From: an uncultured bacterium
GTDB lineage: Bacteria > Bacteroidota > Bacteroidia > Bacteroidales > Bacteroidaceae
DNA length: 30,164 nt
NCBI GenBank assembly: GCA_905214795.1
Contig: CAJMNM010000037.1
Span: 1 to 30,164, forward strand
Reading direction: 5' to 3'
A model generated the notes under the pieces. It worked only from the letters and a program-made list of their open reading frames with translations. It made no database searches and was not told the DNA's origin. A program made the position numbers and the translations under genes. Each line of letters begins with the position of its first letter. The first letter of the stretch is position 1. This document shows positions 7,730-16,528 of the stretch, piece by piece.

Positions 7730-9246
7730 GGAAGCCCCCTCCTTTTATTTATCATTGTTTTAAAATACGCACGCTCATTTTTGTCCAACGTGAAACACCA
7801 AACCATTATACACCCCACAATTAACATCATAAAAATATTAAGTAGAGAACTGTATGAATTGTTCCATGAAGAACAAAGCCATCCCACTAAAAATACCCCC
7901 AAACATAATGGCAACAGTGGTAATATAACATTCTTGACATACATGCAAATTTTCAATCCTGCTGTAATTTTCAAATATGGCAGTCGCACCAATGCAACAA
8001 CAAATTCAACCAACACATAAACAAACATCACCGCATTTATCCCATAACCTTTTTCTAATAACAACCATATTACAACAAGTGTCAGCAATTTTGGCGTATA
8101 GACCAACAATGTATAATTGCGGATATTCCCCAAAGCCTGATTGGCCGTATGTAATCCGTAACTCATTTGATCACATAAAAATGCCCCTAAGATACACCTG
8201 CAAAAAAAAGTCGTTCCTTCTGGAACCTCTTTCAACCACAAAGCTAAAACAGAGGGCATTTCCACAATAAGTGGAATTGACACCACAGCCATTAAAGCTG
8301 TAGAATATTTACTTTCCCGTTCGGCCAACATAAGAGTACGCTTACGATCTCCTCCTCCTTCAGCCTTCATTATCTGCGGATTCATGGCATTCAAGATAGA
8401 AGTCGCCACAAATGAAACAGCTGAATAAATCTGAAAAGCGATTCCGTATGCTGCATTTATTGTAGTCCCGAAAAAATGATTGAGAATTACAGCTGTTCCC
8501 TGATTTCTCGCTGCAACTGCTCCCATTCCATAGGTAGTCCAACCAGCAAAACCAATTAGTCTGACCATACACTCTTTCTCAATATCTTTTTTCCGAATAA
8601 TGATTGAACATTCATCAAAACGCAACAATGCATAAATAGCAAAAGCTAATAAGTTTGCAAATAAAATAAGCGCCATCATTCCTGCATAAACCAACAACTT
8701 ATCAGCCTTAACAGACAACAGAAAAATAGCAAGTAAAAGTTTTACAATACCATCGCAAACTTCTACAATAGAAATATAAACAATATTCTCACGTGCTATA
8801 AACAAAGCCTTAAATGGTGCTGTCAACACTGTGATAAACAACATTAATATTGTTATTTCGTAAACATAAATAGCAACTTGTATACGTGACTCATCTATAT
8901 TAAGTACATGGTTCATTAACCAATGCTCTGGAAGATACAACAAGACAGCTAATCCTATACCTATAAAAAGATGTAATAATAAACTATTAGTAAATAACTT
9001 ACGAACATATTCAGAGTCCCCGCTCCCGTGATAATATGAAATATAGCGTTGCGTAGTTATAACTAAAGCATTCGTTATAAATCCTAACATTGCAACCAGT
9101 CCACCAACTACAGAGTAAAGGCCATAATCTGAAATACTCAAAGCCTCTAATATCAACCTTGTAGAATACAAGGAAAGTGCGATATTTATCAAGGCTTTGA
9201 CATATTGAGCAGCCGTATTTACAATCATTCGTCTGACTGGTTCCAT
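7723..9246 (-). CDS. Wzx-type flippase (MATE/MVF-like polysaccharide exporter)
   Basis: Membrane protein of 507 aa with about 12-14 hydrophobic helices, the usual size and topology of Wzx/PST proteins. It starts with EPVRRMIVNTAAQYVKALIN and then STRLILEALSISDYGLYSVVGG, a typical Wzx N-terminus in which helix 1 is followed by 'lG..dYGly..v'. The conserved central segment FGTTINAAYGIAFQIYSAV is present. It should flip undecaprenyl-diphosphate-linked repeat units from the cytoplasmic to the periplasmic face of the inner membrane, feeding the Wzy protein encoded immediately downstream with a 7-bp overlap. It lies 20 bp after the wzz-like gene. Confidence 0.9.
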   Translation of the reverse strand: MEPVRRMIVNTAAQYVKALINIALSLYSTRLILEALSISDYGLYSVVGGLVAMLGFITNALVITTQRYISYYHGSGDSEYVRKLFTNSLLLHLFIGIGLAVLLYLPEHWLMNHVLNIDESRIQVAIYVYEITILMLFITVLTAPFKALFIARENIVYISIVEVCDGIVKLLLAIFLLSVKADKLLVYAGMMALILFANLLAFAIYALLRFDECSIIIRKKDIEKECMVRLIGFAGWTTYGMGAVAARNQGTAVILNHFFGTTINAAYGIAFQIYSAVSFVATSILNAMNPQIMKAEGGGDRKRTLMLAERESKYSTALMAVVSIPLIVEMPSVLALWLKEVPEGTTFFCRCILGAFLCDQMSYGLHTANQALGNIRNYTLLVYTPKLLTLVVIWLLLEKGYGINAVMFVYVLVEFVVALVRLPYLKITAGLKICMYVKNVILPLLPLCLGVFLVGWLCSSWNNSYSSLLNIFMMLIVGCIMVWCFTLDKNERAYFKTMINKRRGLPC

Positions 9247-9266
9247 AAATCCGATTCCACCTTAAT

Positions 9267-10319
9267 CTATTTTTTCAATTGATTAATAAAGTCATCTTTA
9301 AGTATATATATAACAATACCCACACATGAAAGGAACATCATGGCAACAACAAATATCATACGTTTCGGACCTGCTGGTTTAATAGGCACAGTTGCACATT
9401 GAAGAGTTGTAAAAGCCGGTGTTCTTTCTTGTACTTTAGCCTTAGCTGCCTGGAACTGAGTATTTAAAGCTGTATAAGTATTGAATTTCAACTGTAGATC
9501 ATTCTCTAGTTCTGTTTGTTTCAACTTATAACTTTGCAGAATCAGATTCATATTGGCATCCATATAACGCCCATAAGCCTGAAGTACACTATCATAATCC
9601 ATTTTAGCCTGTCGCGTCAGTTTTTCATAGTACTCCATATCATTACGTGCTTTATTTGTACGATACTCTGTTATAAACTTCTGCAATAATACACTTACGG
9701 TATCAGCCATTGCTGCACAAATCAGTTTATCCTGATCCTCAACTGTAATTGTAATTACATCTGTTTTTTTATCTATAGAACATTCTATCTTTTCTGAGAT
9801 AGCCTTTACAACATCTGCCTGCTTCCTTGTCAAACGGAAAGGATTAATTTTATCCGTTCCTGAAAAAGGTTCTGATTTTTCTTGAAACAGACTTTTCACC
9901 CAAGCAAACGGAATGCCCCAAATAGACTTCTTTTGATGTTTCATGATATAATCACAATAATTTACCGTCAAGTCTCCTTCTTCAGTAGTCACTGTAACAG
10001 GGAACAAACTGACGATAAAATCAGTTGAAGCCATCAAATCGGGATATAGTGTCGGAGAAATAGCATCTGCTGAAGTCGCGGAATTTAAATTTATGCCAAA
10101 AGAGGACGCCAAAGAACTTAAAGATCCTCCTGAAACAGGATTCTCCACTTCTGGCGCCAACATAACACTACATTTATAATATCGAGGTATGACAACGATA
10201 TAAACACAGGATATGATAAAAACGATTGGCAGGACTTTAAAAAATAATTTTTTCCTTCTCCATATTTTGATTACAATCTTTCTTAAGTCTATTACCTCAT
10301 CTTGCTTATTATCTTCCAT
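9267..10319 (-). CDS. Wzz-like chain-length determinant protein
   Basis: Protein of 350 aa with the Wzz/PCP layout. A short cytoplasmic N-terminus is followed by TM1 at about 29-50 (KVLPIVFIISCVYIVVIP), a large periplasmic part with coiled-coil-like stretches around 210-300, a proline-rich VPIKPAGPKR, TM2 at about 322-341, and a short basic tail. It controls polymer length together with Wzy and links to the outer-membrane exporter. No Walker A/B or tyrosine-rich tail follows TM2, so it is not a fused BY-kinase; any kinase partner must be encoded outside this locus. It lies 8 bp after the export gene and 20 bp before wzx. Confidence 0.88.
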   Translation of the reverse strand: MEDNKQDEVIDLRKIVIKIWRRKKLFFKVLPIVFIISCVYIVVIPRYYKCSVMLAPEVENPVSGGSLSSLASSFGINLNSATSADAISPTLYPDLMASTDFIVSLFPVTVTTEEGDLTVNYCDYIMKHQKKSIWGIPFAWVKSLFQEKSEPFSGTDKINPFRLTRKQADVVKAISEKIECSIDKKTDVITITVEDQDKLICAAMADTVSVLLQKFITEYRTNKARNDMEYYEKLTRQAKMDYDSVLQAYGRYMDANMNLILQSYKLKQTELENDLQLKFNTYTALNTQFQAAKAKVQERTPAFTTLQCATVPIKPAGPKRMIFVVAMMFLSCVGIVIYILKDDFINQLKK

Positions 10320-10327
10320 AATTCATT

Positions 10328-12874
10328 TTATTTAAGCAAATTAACCAATGTTACTATCATTGTTGCAATAGAAGCTGTTGAGGTTCCGATTGTCATAATC
10401 TCCCCCGTAGTAAGCTTGTTCTTCTGCGGTTTCGTCGGTACAACAATTTCACAACCGGGTTGAATGGATTTACTTGCGCGACGTCCCAATTGCTCTACCG
10501 CTCCATTCATATATATAGCATATACACGTGATTTATGTGCACGGTCAGCATAACCTCCGGCTCGTTTGATATAGTAACCAAGAGATTTACCCTTTTCATA
10601 ATTAATTGAAATCGGATACATCACCTCGCCACTAATTTTCACAGTATTAGAAAATTGAGGTACGACCAGCTCATCACCTTCGCGTAATCTGACATCATCC
10701 AAACCTCCTGGTTCCTTCATTGCTTTTTCCAGATTAATAGCAACAGGATAGGTATCTCCCAAATCCAGTTTTAAATTCAAAATTGAATCGGCCTGAGCTA
10801 TATCATAAGACTTTTCTGAACGTAAACTTTCCTCATATAACTGAATTTGTGATGCTTTAAAAGCACTCTCACGCTGTTTCTTTTCTTCTTCTGTCAACGT
10901 ACGCTGCAAACGTGCACCTTTAGCGTATGCCAAAGACGATAAGCCTCCGGCTGCCTTTACCAAATCGCTTAAACGATAATCTTTATTATCCATAGCATAA
11001 CTACCTGTAAAATTCACAGCACCACTAACCTTCACATTACGCTGCTCTGAATATGCAGGACTCTTACGGACAACAACTTCATCGTATGGTTGAAGATGAA
11101 AATTCTCTTGTCCATCAATAATCAAACCATCACGAAGAGAGAAACTATATGTCTCAGCCAATTTTTCGTCATCGGTTACTGCTTCAGGATCTTTAATTCT
11201 ACGAAAAACGTCTACTCTTGCCATTGAAGCAGCCTCGGTCAATCCACCTGCCTGTATAACCAGGTCTTCTATAGTTGTATTATCTGCATATTGATAAATA
11301 CCAGGATAATTCACCTCACCATCAATCTTTAATGTTCGTTCTCCATTCATTTCTACTTTACTTGGAATAAACAACACATCATTCTTATGTAAGGGAATAT
11401 CGGCCTCTGTTCCTTCCATGATACCTTTAACATCGACAGATATAGCTTCCATTGTTAAATCATCTTTCTGTCGATGCATAACAGCCCGTTGTACGAAAGC
11501 ATCTTCTCTCAAACCGTCAGCTGCTTTTATCAGCTGTCGAACCGTTTTAATATTTCCATCCATCTGATACTGTCCGGGATGAAATACAGCTCCCCTAATC
11601 TCAGCCATATTAGCAAAACGTGGTATGACAGAATCCACATAAAGAGAATCACAGTCTTTCAACAAAAAGCTACTCATTTCAAACTCTCCTACGGTATATA
11701 CAGAATATTCCCTTCCACTTTTACGTATTAATCGAATATTATCTGTATATGCATCTCCCGAAAATCCTCCTGAATAATCCAAAAGACGTGCTACACTTTC
11801 ATCACCACGCATTTCATAGTACATAGGACGTTTTACCTTACCCTTAATGCAGACTAAGTTTTCGTAAGGACCAACAACTATCACATCATTATCCTCCAAA
11901 CGCACATCGCCTTTCGTGTTTCCATTAAGGATATAATCATAAACGTCAATTGTTGAAATCACACGTCCACGACGATAAATCTTAATATCACGTAATGTAC
12001 CTATGTCATTAATACCTCCAGCTGCATATAACGCGTTGAAAGCAGAAGAAAATGCGCTCAGTGTGTATGTTCCCGGCATAATAACTTCACCCATGACCTG
12101 TACTTGTATTGAACGGACTTCACCCACAGTCAGCATTATGTTTGAACTAGAATAAAAACGTCCTAATTGTTTTTTAACATAAGTATTAGCCTCTTTCACC
12201 GTCAAACCTGCTAAATTCAAAGGACCAACACCTTCTATCGTTACTGTTCCATCTGGAGATATAGTTCCTTCATATGTAGTCTGAGATGCTCCCCAGATAT
12301 CAATAATTACAGCATCACCTGCACCTAATTTATAATTAGACGGAGTTGGAACATTCATACTTGGCTCAAAAGTAAGCATCTGATTATTAAATATATTACG
12401 TCCAAACACCTGTCGTCCATCTTCTTTGAAATAATTCTGATAATATATCAAAGAATCTATATCCATAAAGCCTATTTCCTCATTCAGCTGCTGATTCTTA
12501 ATCGTTTTATTCTGGCTGTCATCCAATTCGCGCTGAGAACGGATCATATACCCATTTTGCTTCTGACGTTCATCCAATGCTTTTTCTTTATTTGTCCGAA
12601 GACGATTTGTGGATGTTTTCTGTTGTGACCCCGTTAAATCTAAAGCACCTGGTTGATTTTGCTGTGCCTCATATTTACTACGGATACGACGTAATTGATC
12701 AACTGTCACACCTTTTTGAAGTAATTGATTTACAATATATTGCTGATCCTTTCCTTTTTCCTGTTGTTCCATTACATAACGTACAACCTGCTCATCGGAC
12801 ATAGACTGAGAGAAAGCAAATTGTATACAAAAACAAGTCGCAAAAGCCAGTAGTATTTTCTTTAACATATGCAT
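10328..12874 (-). CDS. SLBB-domain polysaccharide export outer-membrane protein (Wza-like)
   Basis: Protein of 848 aa. The ATG at 12874 overlaps the upstream TGA (TGATG) and has GGAAAG eight bases before it; the ATG at 12868 is also possible. A signal peptide (KKILLAFATCFCIQFAFSQ) directs export. After a charged linker, a Poly_export domain starts near residue 180 (YKLGAGDAVIIDIWG). At least six SLBB-type repeats follow, near 260, 345, 427, 518, 615 and 755, each with a 'G.V..PG.Y' start and an 'aGG' turn. Most Wza proteins are about half this size with two or three repeats; long multi-SLBB forms are common in Bacteroidetes. The C-terminal hydrophobic stretch (IMTIGTSTASIATMIVTLVN) may cross the membrane. 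It forms the periplasm-to-surface export channel. Confidence 0.92.
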   Translation of the reverse strand: MHMLKKILLAFATCFCIQFAFSQSMSDEQVVRYVMEQQEKGKDQQYIVNQLLQKGVTVDQLRRIRSKYEAQQNQPGALDLTGSQQKTSTNRLRTNKEKALDERQKQNGYMIRSQRELDDSQNKTIKNQQLNEEIGFMDIDSLIYYQNYFKEDGRQVFGRNIFNNQMLTFEPSMNVPTPSNYKLGAGDAVIIDIWGASQTTYEGTISPDGTVTIEGVGPLNLAGLTVKEANTYVKKQLGRFYSSSNIMLTVGEVRSIQVQVMGEVIMPGTYTLSAFSSAFNALYAAGGINDIGTLRDIKIYRRGRVISTIDVYDYILNGNTKGDVRLEDNDVIVVGPYENLVCIKGKVKRPMYYEMRGDESVARLLDYSGGFSGDAYTDNIRLIRKSGREYSVYTVGEFEMSSFLLKDCDSLYVDSVIPRFANMAEIRGAVFHPGQYQMDGNIKTVRQLIKAADGLREDAFVQRAVMHRQKDDLTMEAISVDVKGIMEGTEADIPLHKNDVLFIPSKVEMNGERTLKIDGEVNYPGIYQYADNTTIEDLVIQAGGLTEAASMARVDVFRRIKDPEAVTDDEKLAETYSFSLRDGLIIDGQENFHLQPYDEVVVRKSPAYSEQRNVKVSGAVNFTGSYAMDNKDYRLSDLVKAAGGLSSLAYAKGARLQRTLTEEEKKQRESAFKASQIQLYEESLRSEKSYDIAQADSILNLKLDLGDTYPVAINLEKAMKEPGGLDDVRLREGDELVVPQFSNTVKISGEVMYPISINYEKGKSLGYYIKRAGGYADRAHKSRVYAIYMNGAVEQLGRRASKSIQPGCEIVVPTKPQKNKLTTGEIMTIGTSTASIATMIVTLVNLLK

Positions 12875-13497
12875 CAAAATTTCTTTCCTTTCAAAATAAA
12901 AACTATAGTCGTGAGAATAATTTTAAAATCCAGCCATACTGAACGATTTTTCAAATATTCCAAATCCATATCTAATCGAACTATCATCTTAGAGATAGTA
13001 TCAGTATATCCGTTTTTTAACGTCGCCAAAGATGTCAATCCGGGTTGTATCTGATAAAGACAAACATAATCCGGACGTTCCTGCATAATCTGATTAATAA
13101 AAAAAAGCCGTTCAGGACGTGGTCCCACAAAAGACATATCCCCCTTCAATACATTCCATAATTGAGGCAATTCATCTAAATGGTGTACACGAAGGAAACG
13201 GCAAAACGGCGTAAGATCATCAGTCATATCATTTGCAGTCAGTTTTGGTATACCGTCACTTTCAAAGTTCGGCGTCATTGTTCTGAATTTATATATCAAA
13301 AACGGTCTCCCACCAAACCCTATACGCTCCTGCGCATAAATAGCAGGCTTACCACCCTGACATTTCAATATTATAAATATAACGCCATAAACGGGAGACA
13401 GTAAAACTAAGCCCAACAAAGATGCAATAATATCAAACGACCGCTTTATTATTTTTCCGATGGAACTCATTCCATCTTCCACTTCTGTATGTTGCAT
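12874..13497 (-). CDS. WcaJ-like polyprenyl-phosphate sugar-1-phosphate transferase
   Basis: Protein of 207 aa of the bacterial sugar transferase (PF02397, small-PGT) family. A membrane-embedded helix at about 18-45 (KRSFDIIASLLGLVLLSPVY) is followed by the cytoplasmic catalytic domain: YAQERIGFGGRPF, IYKFRTM, the catalytic LDELPQLWNVLKGDMSFVGP (Asp-Glu at 108-109) and RPE. It transfers a sugar-1-phosphate from a nucleotide sugar to undecaprenyl phosphate, the first step of repeat-unit synthesis. It is the first gene of the operon and overlaps the next one through TGATG. An alternative start is Met10 (SSIGKIIKRS). No upxY/upxZ-type regulators precede it. Confidence 0.92.
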   Translation of the reverse strand: MQHTEVEDGMSSIGKIIKRSFDIIASLLGLVLLSPVYGVIFIILKCQGGKPAIYAQERIGFGGRPFLIYKFRTMTPNFESDGIPKLTANDMTDDLTPFCRFLRVHHLDELPQLWNVLKGDMSFVGPRPERLFFINQIMQERPDYVCLYQIQPGLTSLATLKNGYTDTISKMIVRLDMDLEYLKNRSVWLDFKIILTTIVFILKGKKF

Positions 13498-13842
13498 TAT
13501 TATATTATATTCGAACCGCTTGCTACTGAGTTTAATTATTTTTATTAACTCTAATATTGTGTTTTTATTGCAAAATAAACATATTTTTTCGTTTCATACA
13601 AAAAAACGACTCATTTTAGGCCTTCAAATCATTGAGAACTGATATTCATATTATCTAATAATTCATATAAAATACAATCTTTCTTTCAATAAAACTAAAT
13701 ATAAAGACAACCACCTTTTTTCATCATTATTAGAGGACTATCAGCTAAAAAATAATTATATCAATAATACAATTGTCATTTTGTTTATATTATCTAATGG
13801 CATATATTTTCAACAAAAGACAACATCAATCAAAAAAAACAC
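13498..13842. other. AT-rich 345-bp intergenic region between polysaccharide operon and ssrA
   Basis: This divergent spacer should carry the promoter of the minus-strand polysaccharide operon. No exact TAnnTTTG box is present in that direction; the nearest is TTATTTTG on the minus strand at 13571-13578. The 12-mer ATATTATCTAAT occurs twice in direct orientation (13648-13659 and 13787-13798), which may be chance in such AT-rich DNA. I see no inverted repeats that would mark an invertible promoter, and no gene. Confidence 0.5.
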
Positions 13843-13850
13843 TATCTTTG
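13843..13850 (+). promoter_or_regulatory. Promoter -7 box (TATCTTTG) for ssrA
   Basis: Exact match to the Bacteroidetes -7 consensus TAnnTTTG, 21 bp before the mature tmRNA 5' end. No exact TTTG is seen at the expected -33 distance. Confidence 0.7.
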
Positions 13851-13871
13851 TAGTCCAAACACTGAATAACC

Positions 13872-14269
13872 GGGGTTGACATGGATTTGACAGCAGGACG
13901 GAATGACGTGTAAGCACGCAGAGGGTCGGTTATTTCCTCTATAATCTCAGTGACCAAGAATTTATCTGGCGAAAACAACTACGCTCTCGCTGCGTAATCG
14001 AAGTACAGTAGATTACCTTTATTTCGGCACAAGGTGCTGAAACGAGACATCACTCAGAAGCTCTGGCTCCGAAGCCGTCTGATATAGTGGTGCAGCTAAA
14101 TCGGAGATAGTTTGTAGTGGCCTTGCACTATAAATGAAATTTTAAAGGATAAGGTGTCGGTTGGTGGCCTGGGTCTTGCCTGCACACGAAAATTGAAGGC
14201 CAGGATAAGCGTGTAGAAAGCATGTGGTTTCCCTGTTTGGACGAGGGTTCGATTCCCTCCAGCTCCACC
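13872..14269 (+). ncRNA. ssrA: tmRNA (transfer-messenger RNA)
   Basis: The 5' end GGGGTTGACATGGATTTGAC is a tmRNA hallmark. Its first seven bases pair with CAGCTCC at 14260-14266 to form the acceptor stem. The T-arm GGGTTCGATTCCC lies at 14244-14257. The discriminator A is at 14267, followed by CC and then G, so a full CCA is not encoded and must be completed after processing. The tag frame at 13968-13997 reads GENNYALAA then TAA, a Bacteroidetes-type degradation tag with the usual ALAA end. It rescues stalled ribosomes together with SmpB. The length of about 398 nt fits the family. Confidence 0.96.
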
Positions 14270-14276
14270 GTTTTTT

Positions 14277-14312
14277 CAAGCTGCTGATTCTCATTATCAG
14301 TAGCTTGTTTTT
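14277..14312 (+). terminator. Intrinsic terminator of ssrA
   Basis: CAAGCTGCTGAT (14277-14288) pairs with ATCAGTAGCTTG (14296-14307), a 12-bp stem with a single G-T wobble and a 7-base loop. It is followed by TTTTT. It lies 7 bp after the tmRNA end. Confidence 0.85.
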
Positions 14313-14349
14313 GAATAAGACCAATTTTATAACATCAAATCAGATTGCC

Positions 14350-15249
14350 GTGAAAGAAGCATTTATCCGCCTTCATCTCTCAATTTTACTGGCTGGATGT
14401 ACAGGCCTTTTTGGTAAGCTTATTACTCTGAATGAAACAACAATGGTATGGTATAGAATGGTTTTTACATCTGTCTTACTATTAATCATTACCTTTCATT
14501 GTCGTTTTCCTAAAATAAACAAACAAGCTTTTTTAAATATTGCCGGTACAGGAACGCTCCTTGGTCTTCATTGGATGTTATTTTACGGCAGTATCAAAGC
14601 GTCAAATGTATCTATAGGTGTATTATGTTATTCTTTGGTCGGTTTCTTTACCGCTATAATAGAACCATTATTTTATCATCGTCGGATCTCTTTACGCGAA
14701 GTTCTATTCAGCCTCATCACGGTTGCCGGTATTCTAATGATATTCTCATTTGACAGCCGTTACAGATGGGGAATTTGTATTGGCACATTATCATCACTTG
14801 TAGCAGCCATCTTCATGGTTTGCAATAAAAAAGTAAGCTGTAATCAACGTGCAAGTGTTGTTTTATTATATGAAATGATAGGTGGCCTGATTCCAATAAG
14901 CCTCATCATCCCAGTTTATTTACAAATATTCCCAAGTCATATACCTGTTATCGTATGGCCTACGGGAATAAACCTATTCTGGATTTGTTGTCATTCATTA
15001 TTCTGCACGGTATTTATGTATCTGCTTCTACTTCAGGCCTTAAAAAAATTATCTGCATTTACAGTTAACTTAAGTTATAATCTCGAACCTGTTTATAGCA
15101 TCATATTTGCAATGATATTTTTTGGAGAAGCTAAAGAACTGAACTTTTCATTTTATACAGGACTTTGTCTCATTATTCTTTCGGTCTTACTTCAATCTGG
15201 ATTCACATATTATCAAGGCCGGATAGAAAAGCGAAGACAAAGCAAGTAA
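14350..15249 (+). CDS. DMT-superfamily (EamA) transporter
   Basis: Membrane protein of 299 aa from a GTG start (KEAFIRLHLSILLAGCTGLFGKLI). The open frame extends further upstream, but that part runs through the tmRNA and its terminator, so the GTG at 14350 is the first sensible start. About ten hydrophobic helices form two EamA repeats; the second ends with LSAFTVNLSYNLEPVYSIIFAMIFFGEA, the typical EamA signature near the last helices. It probably exports a small metabolite or amino acid; the substrate is unknown. It starts 38 bp after the ssrA terminator with no clear promoter of its own, so expression may depend on readthrough. Confidence 0.85.
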   Translation: MKEAFIRLHLSILLAGCTGLFGKLITLNETTMVWYRMVFTSVLLLIITFHCRFPKINKQAFLNIAGTGTLLGLHWMLFYGSIKASNVSIGVLCYSLVGFFTAIIEPLFYHRRISLREVLFSLITVAGILMIFSFDSRYRWGICIGTLSSLVAAIFMVCNKKVSCNQRASVVLLYEMIGGLIPISLIIPVYLQIFPSHIPVIVWPTGINLFWICCHSLFCTVFMYLLLLQALKKLSAFTVNLSYNLEPVYSIIFAMIFFGEAKELNFSFYTGLCLIILSVLLQSGFTYYQGRIEKRRQSK

Positions 15250-15305
15250 ACACCTGTTACACTTAAATTAAGATAAAGTTATTTCTCAAATAAACAGAAT
15301 AATTG

Positions 15306-15313
15306 TATCTTTG
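15306..15313 (+). promoter_or_regulatory. Promoter -7 box (TATCTTTG) for the AICAR formyltransferase gene
   Basis: Exact TAnnTTTG match 22 bp before the ATG at 15336. It overlaps the upstream in-frame start at 15303, which argues that translation begins at 15336. Confidence 0.75.
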
Positions 15314-15335
15314 CATATCTACAGACTATATTAAT

Positions 15336-16517
15336 ATGAAAGAATTAGCTTTAAAGTACGGATGTAATCCGAATCAAAAGCCCTCACGCATCTATATGAC
15401 TGAGGGTGAATTGCCTATCGAGGTATTGAATGGTCGTCCGGGATACATTAATTTTTTGGATGCGCTTAACAGCTGGCAGTTAGTAAAGGAACTTAAAGAA
15501 GCTACGGGGTTACCAGCTGCCGCCTCATTCAAACATGTATCTCCAGCAGGTGCGGCTGTAGGCTTGCCTTTAAGCGAGACTCTCAAAAAGATTTATTTTG
15601 TTGACGATGTCAAAATTCCCTTATCACCTATCGCTTGTGCATATGCCCGTGCAAGAGGCGCTGACCGTATGTCTAGTTATGGTGATTTCATTGCACTTAG
15701 TGACACATGTGATGCCGCCACTGCAACTCTGATTAAACGCGAAGTCAGTGATGGTATTATTGCACCAGACTATACAGAAGAGGCTCTTCAGATTCTACGT
15801 GAAAAACGTAAAGGAACGTATAATGTAATCAAAATAGATTCTAATTACACTCCCGACCCAATTGAGCACAAACAGGTATATGGTATCACATTCGAACAAG
15901 GACGTAACGAGGTGAAGCTTAACGATCCCGCCTTATTCAATAATATTCCGACTATCAATAAGAATTTCCCTGAGGAGGCTAAACGCGACTTGATGATTTC
16001 ACTCATCACCTTAAAATACACTCAAAGTAATTCTGTATGCTACGTTAAGGACGGACAAGCCATTGGTATCGGTGCCGGTCAGCAAAGTCGTATACATTGT
16101 ACTCGTCTCGCTGGTAACAAAGCTGATATTTGGTGGCTACGGCAACATCCGAAAGTCATGAATCTGCCTTTCGTTGAAAATATACGTCGTGCAGATCGTG
16201 ATAATACGATTGACATCTATATCAGTGATGATTATATGGATGTATTGGCTGATGGCGAATGGCAAAAATTCTTCACTGTAAAACCAGAACCTTTAACTCA
16301 CGAAGAAAAGAAAGAATGGATAGCTAAAAACACCAATGTATCTTTAGGTTCTGATGCATTCTTCCCATTTGGCGATAATATCGAACGTGCTCATAAAAGC
16401 GGAGTACAGTACGTAGCCCAAGCTGGTGGTAGTGTTCGAGATGACCATGTTATCGAAACCTGCGACAAATATGGTATTGCAATGGCATTTACCGGTATTC
16501 GTTTATTCCATCATTAA
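15336..16517 (+). CDS. AICAR formyltransferase, monofunctional PurH-type
   Basis: Protein of 393 aa that matches only the AICAR transformylase half of bifunctional PurH, which transfers a formyl group from 10-formyl-THF to AICAR to give FAICAR in purine synthesis. The catalytic Lys66-His67 pair lies in ASFKHVSPAGAAVG. IGIGAGQQSRIHCTRLAG and the end GGSVRDDHVIETCDKYGIAM then FTGIRLFHH are strongly conserved in the family. The N-terminal IMP cyclohydrolase (MGS-like) domain is absent, so the cyclohydrolase step must come from another gene. The start at 15336 (KELALKYGCNPNQKPS) follows the promoter box. It is followed after 11 bp by a small basic-protein gene and then a terminator, suggesting a two-gene transcript. 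Confidence 0.92.
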   Translation: MKELALKYGCNPNQKPSRIYMTEGELPIEVLNGRPGYINFLDALNSWQLVKELKEATGLPAAASFKHVSPAGAAVGLPLSETLKKIYFVDDVKIPLSPIACAYARARGADRMSSYGDFIALSDTCDAATATLIKREVSDGIIAPDYTEEALQILREKRKGTYNVIKIDSNYTPDPIEHKQVYGITFEQGRNEVKLNDPALFNNIPTINKNFPEEAKRDLMISLITLKYTQSNSVCYVKDGQAIGIGAGQQSRIHCTRLAGNKADIWWLRQHPKVMNLPFVENIRRADRDNTIDIYISDDYMDVLADGEWQKFFTVKPEPLTHEEKKEWIAKNTNVSLGSDAFFPFGDNIERAHKSGVQYVAQAGGSVRDDHVIETCDKYGIAMAFTGIRLFHH

Positions 16518-16528
16518 TTCAACATTAT

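Noticed and set aside
8360..8572. 70-aa minus-strand ORF inside wzx
   Set aside because: It lies in another frame of the intact flippase gene and shows no domain.
13648..13798. 12-bp direct repeat ATATTATCTAAT (13648-13659, 13787-13798)
   Set aside because: The region is extremely AT-rich, and two copies 139 bp apart can occur by chance; no further structure surrounds them.
14224..14349. Longer N-terminus of the DMT transporter
   Set aside because: It would be translated from the tmRNA T-arm and terminator hairpin; the family N-terminus fits the GTG at 14350.
13872..14350. Possible integrated element at the ssrA 3' end, a common attachment site
   Set aside because: There is no integrase gene and no repeat of the tmRNA 3' end in the window; the genes downstream look like core genome.
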